Assembly: GCA_035552275.1 (NCBI GenBank) | Contig: DASZLR010000153.1 | Span: 1 to 16,691, forward strand | Reading direction: 5' to 3' | From: DASVLX01 sp035552275 | Lineage (GTDB): Bacteria > Actinomycetota > Actinomycetes > Mycobacteriales > Pseudonocardiaceae | DNA length: 16,691 bases | Shown: one piece after another, positions 7,066-13,720 of the stretch | Position numbering within the stretch: position 1 is the first letter of the stretch | Layout: every line of letters starts with the position of its first letter | Notes under the pieces: generated by a model | What the model saw: the letters and a program-made list of their open reading frames with translations, nothing else | Told to the model about the DNA's origin: nothing | Databases searched by the model: none | Made by a program: the position numbers and the translations under genes

Positions 7066-7170
7066 GTGACCAGCATTCGACGGTGGCGGTCCGGCGATGA
7101 TCCGGCGACGCTGGTCGAGATCGACCGGGCGCTGGATGAGCAGGCCGTGATGATCCGCGACCTTCGTTGA
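7066..7170 (+). CDS. Small ORF of unknown function (copy 2 of repeated element)
   Basis: A 34-codon open frame from GTG 7066 to TGA 7168-7170, starting VTSIRRWRSGDDPATLVEID and ending in a charged helix-like stretch with MIRDLR. An alternative GTG at 7054 adds four residues. No Shine-Dalgarno sequence is seen. It is listed because the same element with the same start sequence follows the polymerase stop at 3106, there with a frameshift. It could be a real microprotein, the end of a former gene, or only a conserved piece of duplicated DNA. No known domain recognised. Confidence 0.3.
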   Translation: MTSIRRWRSGDDPATLVEIDRALDEQAVMIRDLR

Positions 7171-7178
7171 TCCGTCAG
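7149..7178. repeat. Shared cassette boundary, copy 2
   Basis: Second copy of GATGATCCGC-N10-GATCCGTCAG (first at 3273-3302). It spans the end of the small ORF and the stop codon of the RelE-like toxin (TCA at 7175-7177). Beyond this point the two halves encode unrelated toxins. Confidence 0.7.
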
Positions 7179-7429
7179 CCGACCCACTGCACGAGGAGCA
7201 CGTGGACCTCGCGCTGGTGTTCCAAGATCAGATACCTGACGGTGCCATCGCCTTGCTTGCCGAACACCAGCTCACGCATGTTTCCGTCCGGCTTGGCATC
7301 GTGATAGGGGCGGCCATTCCAGGGCGCGAGTTCGAGCATGCTCAACGCTTCCGCGTACGACGACAGCGCCTCTTCGGGCAAGGCGGCAACCTGATCACGA
7401 ACAGTACTGTCGGTGATGGTGCGATACAA
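7175..7429 (-). CDS. RelE/ParE-like toxin, small
   Basis: An 84-residue protein resembling the compact actinobacterial RelE/ParE-like toxins. It has an N-terminal helical part (VRDQVAALPEEALSSYAEAL), a middle ELAPWNGRPYHDAKPDGNMR, and C-terminal strands REVHVLLVQWVG. RelE-type members cleave mRNA on the ribosome, ParE-type members poison gyrase; the catalytic type cannot be read here. The TTG start at 7429 follows the stop of the upstream DUF6247 gene directly (TAG-TTG), so translation is coupled and expression depends on its neighbour. This antitoxin-first order is typical of type II TA modules. The stop codon falls exactly in the boundary sequence shared with the PIN toxin at 3299. Confidence 0.75.
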   Translation of the reverse strand: MYRTITDSTVRDQVAALPEEALSSYAEALSMLELAPWNGRPYHDAKPDGNMRELVFGKQGDGTVRYLILEHQREVHVLLVQWVG

Positions 7430-7777
7430 CTACTGGTCCAGTCGCTCTCGGATCAGGGCCTGCATATCTTCGGCCGATATGCCGTCCGGGTTGTGACCGG
7501 TTCGCATGATCTGCGCGGCTTTGTCGAGCATCCGCCGGTGTGCCTCGGGGCCCTGCCGTTGCGTCAACCAGGCAATGCGGTGGTAGTTGCGCAGCACGGC
7601 CAGGACATTGGCCAGGTCCAGGGTCCTGGCGGCTTCCGCGATCGCCTCCTGATAGGCGCGCTCGAACTCAGCGCGTTCCTCATCGATCAGAGCGTCCCGG
7701 ATGGCAGCCGGAGTCGTGTCCGGCGGCAGGTTGGGCACCGGCGACTCGACGAACGGGTTGGCGGCTGCGGCAGTCAC
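7430..7777 (-). CDS. DUF6247-like protein, putative antitoxin
   Basis: A 115-residue soluble, mostly helical protein. The pattern PAAIRDALIDEERAEFERAY, then EAARTLDLANVLAVL, then an IAWLTQ...EAHRRML stretch is that of the DUF6247 family, which is known mainly from actinobacteria and commonly sits next to small RelE-like genes. It lies directly upstream of such a gene with no gap, so the antitoxin role is inferred from context. The GTG at 7777 is preferred over TTG 7783 because TATGGT (7784-7789, minus strand) lies exactly six bases before it. Base composition is lower in GC than in flanking housekeeping genes, suggesting acquisition. Confidence 0.72.
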   Translation of the reverse strand: MTAAAANPFVESPVPNLPPDTTPAAIRDALIDEERAEFERAYQEAIAEAARTLDLANVLAVLRNYHRIAWLTQRQGPEAHRRMLDKAAQIMRTGHNPDGISAEDMQALIRERLDQ

Positions 7778-7783
7778 AGCCAA

Positions 7784-7815
7784 ACCATAGCCGCTTGCGC
7801 TGACAGCCGGCAGTC
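7784..7815 (-). promoter_or_regulatory. Promoter and near-palindrome of the DUF6247/RelE-like module
   Basis: On the minus strand TATGGT (7784-7789) serves as -10, six bases before GTG 7777. Further up, GACTGCCGGCTGTC (7802-7815) is an inverted repeat with one mismatched pair, overlapping the place of the -35 box. It is a candidate autoregulatory operator. Confidence 0.4.
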
Positions 7816-7847
7816 GATTCGGTAGTTGACGCGTCGGGTGATGTTCG

Positions 7848-9104
7848 TCAGGCGACGAGGCTGGGGAGGTCGCCGTTGGTCAGCGCGGTCGCGTCCACGG
7901 CGGCTTGGTTGTCCACAAGGGACTGTAGGGTGTCGCCGTCGTCCCAGGAGTTCACGTTCATCGCCGCCTGGACCCGGCCGTCCCGCAGCCAGAAGGCGAT
8001 GAACTCGCGGGCGGCCAGATCGCCGCGCACCACCAACTCGTCGCGCTCTGGATCGGCCAGCCCGCGGTACTCCATCCCCAGGTCGTACTGGTCGGAGAAG
8101 AAGTACGGGCTCCGTGCGTATGGCTCGTCCGCGCCGAGCAGGCTGCCGGCGACGTGCTCGCCCTGGTCCTTGGCGTTCGCCCAGTGCTCGACCCGCACCC
8201 GCCGCTCGTACCGGGGATGGGCCTGCGCGGCGATGTCGCCGGCGGCGTAGACGTCGGGCGCGGACGTGCGCAGGGCCGCGTCCACGGCCACCCCGCCGAC
8301 CGGCCGGTCGGCCAGCGCGAGCCCGATCCGCTCGGCCAACTCCACCCTGGGCGCGGCGCCGATCGCCACCACGACCAGGTCAGCCGGCAGGTCGGTGCCG
8401 TCGTCCAGCCGCACCGACCGCACGGTGTCACCGGCGCCCCCGTCGCCGGCGCCGGCCAACCCCTGCACGCCGACGCCCAGCTTCCAGCGCACCCCGTTGG
8501 CTTCGTGCAGGTCCCGGAACACCCCGGCCACCGTCGAGCCGAGCACCCGAAGGAGTGGCAGCGGCAGCGGTTCCACCACGGTGACCGCTGCTCCGTGCCG
8601 GCGCGCGGCGGCCGCCACCTCGCAGCCGATCCAGCCGCCGCCGACGATCACCACCCGCGTTCCCGGCGTCAGCCGCGAGCGCAGCGCCAGCGAATCGTCC
8701 AGGGTGCGCAGCGTATGCACGCCGGCGAGCTGGCCGCCGGTCACTGGCAGCGTTCTCGGCCGCAGCCCGGTCGCCAGCAGCAGCCGATCGAACGACTGCG
8801 TCGCGCCACTGGCGTCGATCACCACCCGGTCGGCCGGCCGGACATCCTCGATGGTCGTGCCGGGCCGGAAGTCGATGTCATTGGTGGCATAGAAATCCGC
8901 GTCCCGCACCCAGTCCGGCTCATCGGTGTCGCCCAGCAGGATGCCCTTGGACAGCGGCGGCAGTTCGTACGGCCGATGCGACTGGGCGCCGAACAGGACC
9001 ACCGGCCCGGAGTGGCCGCGGGTGCGCAGGCCGGCCGCCGCGGTGGCTCCGGCAAGGCCGGCTCCGACGATGACGATCGTGCCCGGTTTCGCGACCTGCT
9101 GCAC
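7848..9104 (-). CDS. FAD-dependent NAD(P)H oxidoreductase, ferredoxin/rubredoxin reductase type
   Basis: A 418-residue flavoprotein that would pass electrons from NAD(P)H through FAD to a small iron-sulphur protein, often serving a cytochrome P450 or dioxygenase. The FAD-binding GAGLAG is at 14-19, the NAD(P)H-binding GGGWIG at 155-160, and the second FAD contact VYAAGD at 285-290. The C-terminal 90 residues (from about RVEHWANAKDQGEHVAG) match the reductase C-terminal domain that shapes the partner site. The GTG start at 9104 has GGGAG eight bases upstream; the open frame continues to 9851 but that part is antisense to the next genes. No ferredoxin or P450 gene is adjacent, so the partner is unknown. 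Its last codons are duplicated at 4981-5011. Confidence 0.92.
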   Translation of the reverse strand: MQQVAKPGTIVIVGAGLAGATAAAGLRTRGHSGPVVLFGAQSHRPYELPPLSKGILLGDTDEPDWVRDADFYATNDIDFRPGTTIEDVRPADRVVIDASGATQSFDRLLLATGLRPRTLPVTGGQLAGVHTLRTLDDSLALRSRLTPGTRVVIVGGGWIGCEVAAAARRHGAAVTVVEPLPLPLLRVLGSTVAGVFRDLHEANGVRWKLGVGVQGLAGAGDGGAGDTVRSVRLDDGTDLPADLVVVAIGAAPRVELAERIGLALADRPVGGVAVDAALRTSAPDVYAAGDIAAQAHPRYERRVRVEHWANAKDQGEHVAGSLLGADEPYARSPYFFSDQYDLGMEYRGLADPERDELVVRGDLAAREFIAFWLRDGRVQAAMNVNSWDDGDTLQSLVDNQAAVDATALTNGDLPSLVA

Positions 9105-9134
9105 GGCGACGTCTCCCTCCGTTGGACAACCGGC

Positions 9135-9150
9135 TCCGACGATAGTCGGA
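9135..9150. promoter_or_regulatory. Inverted repeat between oxidoreductase and small-protein genes
   Basis: TCCGAC-GATA-GTCGGA is a perfect six-base inverted repeat about 31 bases upstream of the oxidoreductase GTG and 150 bases before the divergent small gene. It may be an operator in the divergent promoter region. No strong -35/-10 pair could be assigned. Confidence 0.35.
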
Positions 9151-9301
9151 TTCGGAACCCACGCACGCTGGTGTTTCCGATCAGTTGCCGGAACCCGCGT
9201 CATGAGATCACGCGGCCACGGTCCCCCAAGCGGGTGGCGGACGATCGGGCGCTGACGGGGAGTCGCCCGCCGCACGCCGCGAACGTAGGAAGGTAGTGGA
9301 G

Positions 9302-9520
9302 ATGGCGGCCCGTAGGGAATGGACGGTCGACTGCCGGGACGTGGCCGGCAGACGCCGTCAGCTGACTGTATTCGCCAGTGGGGGTCATGTGGTGATGGTG
9401 GTGCCACCCGGTGAGACTGTGGTGCTGGCGCCGCTGGAAGTGGGCCGGCTGCGGTCGGTCCTCCGAGACGCCGCGGTGGACGCCTCCGCGCCCGCCGGCA
9501 CCTGGCCGTCCGAGCGGTGA
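9302..9520 (+). CDS. Small conserved actinobacterial protein
   Basis: A 72-residue soluble protein of unknown function. It reads as a compact beta-rich fold (REWTVDCRD, RQLTVFASGGHVVMVVPPGETVVLAP) followed by a short helix (LEVGRLRSVLRDAA). Proteins of this shape are found in Pseudonocardiaceae as hypothetical proteins, from memory. ATG 9302 is chosen because AGGAAGG lies eight bases upstream; a GTG at 9296 would place that site too close. It is divergent from the FAD oxidoreductase and about 100 bases upstream of the PH-domain genes, possibly in one transcription unit with them. Its stop lies inside the first copy of a direct repeat. Confidence 0.75.
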   Translation: MAARREWTVDCRDVAGRRRQLTVFASGGHVVMVVPPGETVVLAPLEVGRLRSVLRDAAVDASAPAGTWPSER

Positions 9521-9554
9521 CCCAGGCATGACTCGGGCGTGACCCAGGCATGAC
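9517..9554 (+). repeat. Two perfect 16-base direct repeats, 22-base period
   Basis: GTGACCCAGGCATGAC occurs at 9517-9532 and 9539-9554, separated by TCGGGC. The 22-base period puts both copies on the same face of the helix. The repeats lie between the small-protein gene and the PH-domain operon, 66 bases before the ATG at 9621. They may be a regulator binding site or a small tandem duplication. Confidence 0.7.
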
Positions 9555-9608
9555 AACCGTCAATGCTGGATCGGGATGATTGTCCTCGCCGCGCCGGCTC
9601 GGCCCTGA

Positions 9609-9614
9609 CACGAT
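9609..9614 (+). promoter_or_regulatory. -10-like hexamer of the PH-domain operon (leaderless start)
   Basis: CACGAT ends six bases before the ATG at 9621, matching the spacing seen at other genes of the window. It is weak (three of six positions) and no -35 or Shine-Dalgarno sequence is evident. Confidence 0.3.
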
Positions 9615-9620
9615 CGACTG

Positions 9621-10115
9621 ATGGAAACCGTGTCGCGGCTTCGGGCGCCCACCCATCGGGTGAGCCCGCGGGCGATCCTCTGGTGGACGGCGCGGCCGGC
9701 GCTGACGTGGCTGATCATCGTCGTCGGGCAGGTGCTGGCCGGCGTGTTCGTCGCCGCGCCGCCGCCCTGGCTGCCCGACACCACGATCGCGGCGGCCGTC
9801 GTCGGCCTCGCGCACGTGCTGGTCATGCCACAGTGGCGCTATCGGGTGCACCGCTGGGAGTCCACCGCCGACGCCGTCTACACCCGGGCCGGCTGGTTCA
9901 ACCAGGAATGGCGGGTGGCACCGGCCTCCCGCATCCAGACCGTGGACATCAAGCGCGGCCCGCTGGAGCAGGTGCTGCGGTTGGCCACCGTGACCATCAC
10001 CACCGCCTCGGCCGCCGGCCCGCTGGAGATCGCCGGGCTCGACCGCGACGATGCCACCCGCTTGGTCGACGAGCTGACCGCCGCCACCCAGGCCAGCCCG
10101 GGAGACGCGACATGA
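9621..10115 (+). CDS. Bacterial PH-domain membrane protein, YdbS-like
   Basis: A 164-residue membrane protein. Two hydrophobic segments at about 25-46 and 55-70 are followed by one bPH2 domain at 73-152. That domain includes WRYRVHRWESTADAVYTRAGW, the SRIQTVDIKRGPLEQ turn typical of the family, and a TVTITTAS strand. The domain faces the cytoplasm in the usual topology. The family has no established enzymatic activity; B. subtilis YdbS/YdbT contribute to resistance against certain peptide antibiotics from related strains. The gene overlaps the next one by four bases (ATGA), so the two products are made together and probably form one complex, with this being the small partner. Confidence 0.88.
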   Translation: METVSRLRAPTHRVSPRAILWWTARPALTWLIIVVGQVLAGVFVAAPPPWLPDTTIAAAVVGLAHVLVMPQWRYRVHRWESTADAVYTRAGWFNQEWRVAPASRIQTVDIKRGPLEQVLRLATVTITTASAAGPLEIAGLDRDDATRLVDELTAATQASPGDAT

Positions 10116-11641
10116 CCGGCCAGCCGACGGTCGAGGGCGCGCGAGCCGTCCCTGCCGCCGAGCCCGAGCCGGGCTGGCAGCGGCTGGACGGCCGGACCAT
10201 TCCGGTGCGGATGGTCAACGAGGTGATCGGCTTCATCCCGGTGCTGATCGGCGTGATCGCCTTGGGACAGCACGATTCCAGCCGGTTCTGGTGGGGGCTG
10301 GCGGTCATCGGGCTGCTGCTGGCACGTGGGGTGCTGCACTGGGCGACCACCCGCTACCGGGTCACCGAGGAACAGTTGGAGGTCCGCACCGGCCTGTTCA
10401 ACCGGCAGCGGCTGACCGCCCGACGCGACCGGGTGCGCACCGTGGAGTCGACCGCCCGGTTCGGGCACCGGCTGTTCGGAGTGACCGCGGTGCACATCGG
10501 CACCGGCCAGCACGACCAGCGCCGCCGGCCGCTGAGACTCGACGCGGTGTCGGTCGCGGAGGCCGATCGGCTGCGGCACGACCTGTTGCGCCGCCAGGCG
10601 ACATCGACCGGGCCGATCGAGCCGACAGCGGACACCGGGCAGCGGGAATCGGGGGCGCTGATCGCGTCGTTGCGTCCGGCCTGGCTGGCCTACGCCCCGC
10701 TCACCCTGTCCGGGCTGGCGTCGATCGGTGTGCTGCTCGCCCTGGTGTGGCGCTCGGCCAACGAGCTCGACATCAACCCGGCGAACGTGCCCGGCCTGCG
10801 GTCCGGTGTGCACTGGGTCGAGCACGCCTCGGTCGGTGGGCTGATCGCGGTCGGCACGGTGATCGTGCTGCTGGTCGTGGTGGTCGGCTCGGTTGTGGTG
10901 TATGTGTTCCAGTTCGCCGGCTACCGGCTCACCAGGGAGCCCGACGCCACGCTGCATGTCCGACGCGGGTTGCTGACCCGCTCGATGGTGACCATCGAGG
11001 AAGCCCGGCTGCGCGGCGTCGCGGTCCGCGAACCGTTGCTGCTGCGGGCCGCTCGCGGCGGGCGCTGCACGGCGGTGGCGACCGGGCTGCGCGGCGGACG
11101 TAGCGAAAGTCACCTGCTGATGCCGCCCGGACCGGCCGCGCAGGCGCATCGGGTGGCCGGCGAGGTGTTGCGCAGCGACCCGTCGCCCACCGCGACACCG
11201 CTGGTCCGGCACCTGCCGGCGGCCCTGCGCCGCCGGCTGACCAGGGCGGTCGTGCCGGTCCTGGCGCTGACGTTGGTGCTCTGGCTGAGCGCGCTGGCCG
11301 GTGGGCCGGGCTGGACGTGGATCGCCGCGCTGGCGCTGGTTCCGGTGGCGGCGGCGATCGGCTACGACCGCTACCGCGGCCTCGGCCACGCGCTGACCGA
11401 CGGATACCTGGTGACCCGGTCCGGTTCGCTGGACCGGCGGACGGTGGCCTTGCAGCGCACCGGGATCATCGGCTGGCAGCTGCGGCAGTCGTTCTTCCAG
11501 CGCCGGCTCGGACTGGTCACGCTGACCGCGACCACCGCCGCCGGACACGGCGCGTACCACGTGCTGGACCTGGCCGAACCGGCCGCGCTGGAACTCGCCG
11601 AAGCGGCCCAGCCCGGCTTGCTCGCGCCGTTCACGCACTGA
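10112..11641 (+). CDS. Bacterial PH-domain membrane protein with three bPH2 domains, YdbT-like
   Basis: A 509-residue membrane protein built of three repeats, each a pair of hydrophobic segments followed by a bPH2 domain. Segments lie near 36-75, 190-268 and 377-418; PH domains near 81-160, 270-350 and 425-495. The hallmark turn is visible in the first (RDRVRTVESTARFGHRLFG) and last (LQRTGIIGWQLRQSFFQRRLG) domains; the middle one (IEEARLRGVAVREPLLLRAARG) is more divergent. This is the YdbT arrangement, partner of the YdbS-like protein encoded just upstream with a four-base overlap. A scaffold or envelope-stress role is likely; the actual function is unknown. The long N-terminal polar stretch before the first helix is normal for the family. 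Confidence 0.88.
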   Translation: MTGQPTVEGARAVPAAEPEPGWQRLDGRTIPVRMVNEVIGFIPVLIGVIALGQHDSSRFWWGLAVIGLLLARGVLHWATTRYRVTEEQLEVRTGLFNRQRLTARRDRVRTVESTARFGHRLFGVTAVHIGTGQHDQRRRPLRLDAVSVAEADRLRHDLLRRQATSTGPIEPTADTGQRESGALIASLRPAWLAYAPLTLSGLASIGVLLALVWRSANELDINPANVPGLRSGVHWVEHASVGGLIAVGTVIVLLVVVVGSVVVYVFQFAGYRLTREPDATLHVRRGLLTRSMVTIEEARLRGVAVREPLLLRAARGGRCTAVATGLRGGRSESHLLMPPGPAAQAHRVAGEVLRSDPSPTATPLVRHLPAALRRRLTRAVVPVLALTLVLWLSALAGGPGWTWIAALALVPVAAAIGYDRYRGLGHALTDGYLVTRSGSLDRRTVALQRTGIIGWQLRQSFFQRRLGLVTLTATTAAGHGAYHVLDLAEPAALELAEAAQPGLLAPFTH

Positions 11642-11683
11642 ATCACACCCGCCGGTGTTGCTCGGACCTTGCTTCCAGATCTG

Positions 11684-11708
11684 GATAATGTGATTATCTC
11701 AGCGGAGG
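11684..11708 (+). promoter_or_regulatory. Perfect palindrome over a -10-like site, and Shine-Dalgarno, upstream of the SDR gene
   Basis: GATAAT-GTG-ATTATC at 11684-11698 is a perfect 15-base inverted repeat. Its left arm GATAAT matches five of six -10 positions. The Shine-Dalgarno GGAGG at 11704-11708 follows, eight bases before GTG 11717. This is a compact repressor-controlled start, and the AT-rich palindrome stands out in GC-rich surroundings. Confidence 0.65.
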
Positions 11709-11716
11709 TGGTCCCA

Positions 11717-13711
11717 GTGACCAGCTATTTCGTGACCGGCGCGACCGGGTTCATCGGCCGCCGGCTGGTGGCCAGGCTGCTGGCCCGACCCGACTGCACG
11801 GCCGTGTACGCACTGGTGCGACCGGGCTCGGTGGACCGGCTGCGGGCGCTGGCGGCCGACTGGCCGGCCGGCGACAAGGTCATTCCGGTCCGCGGCGACA
11901 TCACCGAACCCGGCCTCGGCGTCCGGCCCGAGGATCTGCCCGAGCGGGTCGACCACGTCGTGCACGTCGCCGCGATCTACGACTTCACCGCGTCCGCCGA
12001 GGCGAACCGAGCGGCCAATGTGGACGGAACCCGATCGGTGATCGAATTCGCCGAACGGTGCGATGCCGGCTGGCTGCACCACATGTCGTCGATCGCGGTC
12101 GCCGGCGACCACGCCGGATTGTTCACCGAGCGGGATTTCGATCTAGGCCAGCGGCTGCTTTCGCCGTACCACGCCACCAAGTTCGAGTCGGAGAAGCTGG
12201 TCCGGGAGACGGCCCGGGTGTCGTGGCGGGTGTACCGGCCGGCGGTCGTGGTCGGCGATGCGCGCACCGGCGAGATGGACAAGATCGACGGGCCGTACTA
12301 CTTCCTGCCGCTCATCGCGCGGCTGGCCGTGCTCCCGGCCGCTCTCCCGCTGGCCGGTCCCGATCTCGGCGCGACCAATGTGGTTCCGGTGGACTATGTG
12401 GCCGCCGCCGTGGATCACCTGATGCACGTGGACGCGCCGTCGGGCAGCACCTATCACCTCGTCTCGCCCCGGTCACAGCCGCTTTCCGAGATATACAACG
12501 AATTCGCGCGAGCCGCGGGAGCGCCGACGATGCGCGTGACCGGGCCGGCGTGGACCGGTCGGCTGGTGGACCGGCTGGCGCGCGGCGCCAGCAAACCCAA
12601 GGGCGTGCCGGCGGCCGTGTTGGCCGAACTCGGCCTGCCGCCGGCGGTGCTGCCGCATCTCGGCCTGGCCGGGACCTTCGACTCGACCGGCGCGCGGGCG
12701 GCGCTCAACGGCACCGGCATCGACGTGCCGCCGTTCGGCTCCTACGCGGCGACGCTGTGGCGGTACTGGGCGAAGGAACTCGATCCGGATCGGGCGCGGC
12801 GGACCGACCGGCGTCATCCGCTCGATGGTCGCAAGATCATGATCACCGGCGCGTCCTCGGGCATCGGGCGGGCCACCGCGATCGAGGTCGCCAGCCGAGG
12901 CGCGATCGCGCTGCTGGTCGCCCGCCGACCGGACGAGCTGGCCGCGGTGCGCGACGACATCGAGGCGGCCGGCGGCGTGGCGTACTGCTACCCGTGCGAC
13001 CTCACCGACGCCGACGCGGTGGAGGCGCTGATCAAGCAGGTGCTGGCCGACCACGACGCGGTCGACATGCTGGTCAACAACGCCGGCCGGTCGATCCGCC
13101 GGTCGGTGCGGCTGTCCGTGGACCGGATGCACGACTTCGAACGCACCATGGCGCTGAACTACTTCGCGCCGCTGCGGCTGACGCTCGGTCTGCTGCCGCA
13201 CATGCGGGCGCGCCGGTTCGGCCACATCGTCAACGTCACCACCATGGGCCTGCAGACCGACACGCCCCGGTTCGCCGCCTATCTCGCGTCGAAGGCGGCG
13301 CTGGACGAGTTCAGCCTGGTCGCCGGGCGCGAGCTGCTCGGCGACGGGGTCACCTTCACCCCGGTGCGGATGCCGCTGGTGCGCACGCCGATGATCATGC
13401 CGACCACGATCTACCGCAGGATGCCCTCGGCCAGCCCGGAGTCGGCCGCGCGGATGGTGGTACGGGCGCTGGAGGGCCGGCCGGTCACGGTCGGCATGAC
13501 CGCCGGGGTCACGGCCGAGTTGCTCAGCACCTTCGCACCGCGCACCGCCCGGCTGCTGGCCCACCTGGCGTATTCGGTGATGCCCGAATCCGCGCCCGAG
13601 GCTCGGCACGAGCCGCGACGCCGGCCGCGCGTCGCCGCTGCCGCCGCGCTCACCCGCCTTGCCTGGCGCGCCGTTCCGCGTCGGGATCAGAGCGTTTCTG
13701 AACCAGGTTAA
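11717..13711 (+). CDS. Two-domain SDR oxidoreductase, AcrA1-like (fatty acyl-CoA reductase related)
   Basis: A 664-residue fusion of two NAD(P)-binding short-chain dehydrogenase domains. Domain one (1-350, extended SDR/male-sterility type) has TGATGFIG at 7-14, SS at 124-125 and Y151-x3-K155. Domain two (about 370-610, classical SDR) has TGASSGIG at 377-384, NNAG at 454-457 and Y522-x3-K526. The order and length match mycobacterial AcrA1 (Rv3391), annotated as an acyl-CoA reductase, so reduction of a fatty acyl thioester to aldehyde/alcohol is a reasonable guess. In domain two the place of the catalytic serine, 13 residues before the tyrosine, is Thr509, which may lower or alter activity. The GTG start at 11717 has an ideal GGAGG; the frame extends to 11669 but that would cross the palindromic promoter. 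The oligoribonuclease gene begins nine bases after the stop. Confidence 0.88.
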   Translation: MTSYFVTGATGFIGRRLVARLLARPDCTAVYALVRPGSVDRLRALAADWPAGDKVIPVRGDITEPGLGVRPEDLPERVDHVVHVAAIYDFTASAEANRAANVDGTRSVIEFAERCDAGWLHHMSSIAVAGDHAGLFTERDFDLGQRLLSPYHATKFESEKLVRETARVSWRVYRPAVVVGDARTGEMDKIDGPYYFLPLIARLAVLPAALPLAGPDLGATNVVPVDYVAAAVDHLMHVDAPSGSTYHLVSPRSQPLSEIYNEFARAAGAPTMRVTGPAWTGRLVDRLARGASKPKGVPAAVLAELGLPPAVLPHLGLAGTFDSTGARAALNGTGIDVPPFGSYAATLWRYWAKELDPDRARRTDRRHPLDGRKIMITGASSGIGRATAIEVASRGAIALLVARRPDELAAVRDDIEAAGGVAYCYPCDLTDADAVEALIKQVLADHDAVDMLVNNAGRSIRRSVRLSVDRMHDFERTMALNYFAPLRLTLGLLPHMRARRFGHIVNVTTMGLQTDTPRFAAYLASKAALDEFSLVAGRELLGDGVTFTPVRMPLVRTPMIMPTTIYRRMPSASPESAARMVVRALEGRPVTVGMTAGVTAELLSTFAPRTARLLAHLAYSVMPESAPEARHEPRRRPRVAAAAALTRLAWRAVPRRDQSVSEPG

Positions 13712-13714
13712 GCT
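13709..13714 (+). promoter_or_regulatory. -10-like hexamer of orn (leaderless start)
   Basis: TAAGCT, which includes the SDR stop codon, lies exactly six bases before the orn ATG. No Shine-Dalgarno sequence precedes that ATG, so orn probably has its own leaderless transcript besides readthrough from the SDR gene. Confidence 0.4.
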
Positions 13715-13720
13715 GCGCGA

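Noticed and set aside
9105..9851. Long minus-strand extension of the oxidoreductase frame
   Set aside because: It runs across the divergent promoter region and antisense to the small protein and the first PH-domain gene, while GTG 9104 has a good ribosome site and directly precedes the FAD motif.
9878..11638. 586-codon minus-strand frame across the PH-domain genes
   Set aside because: Rich in Arg, Gln and Gly without any domain; the plus strand encodes coherent membrane proteins with an ATGA overlap.
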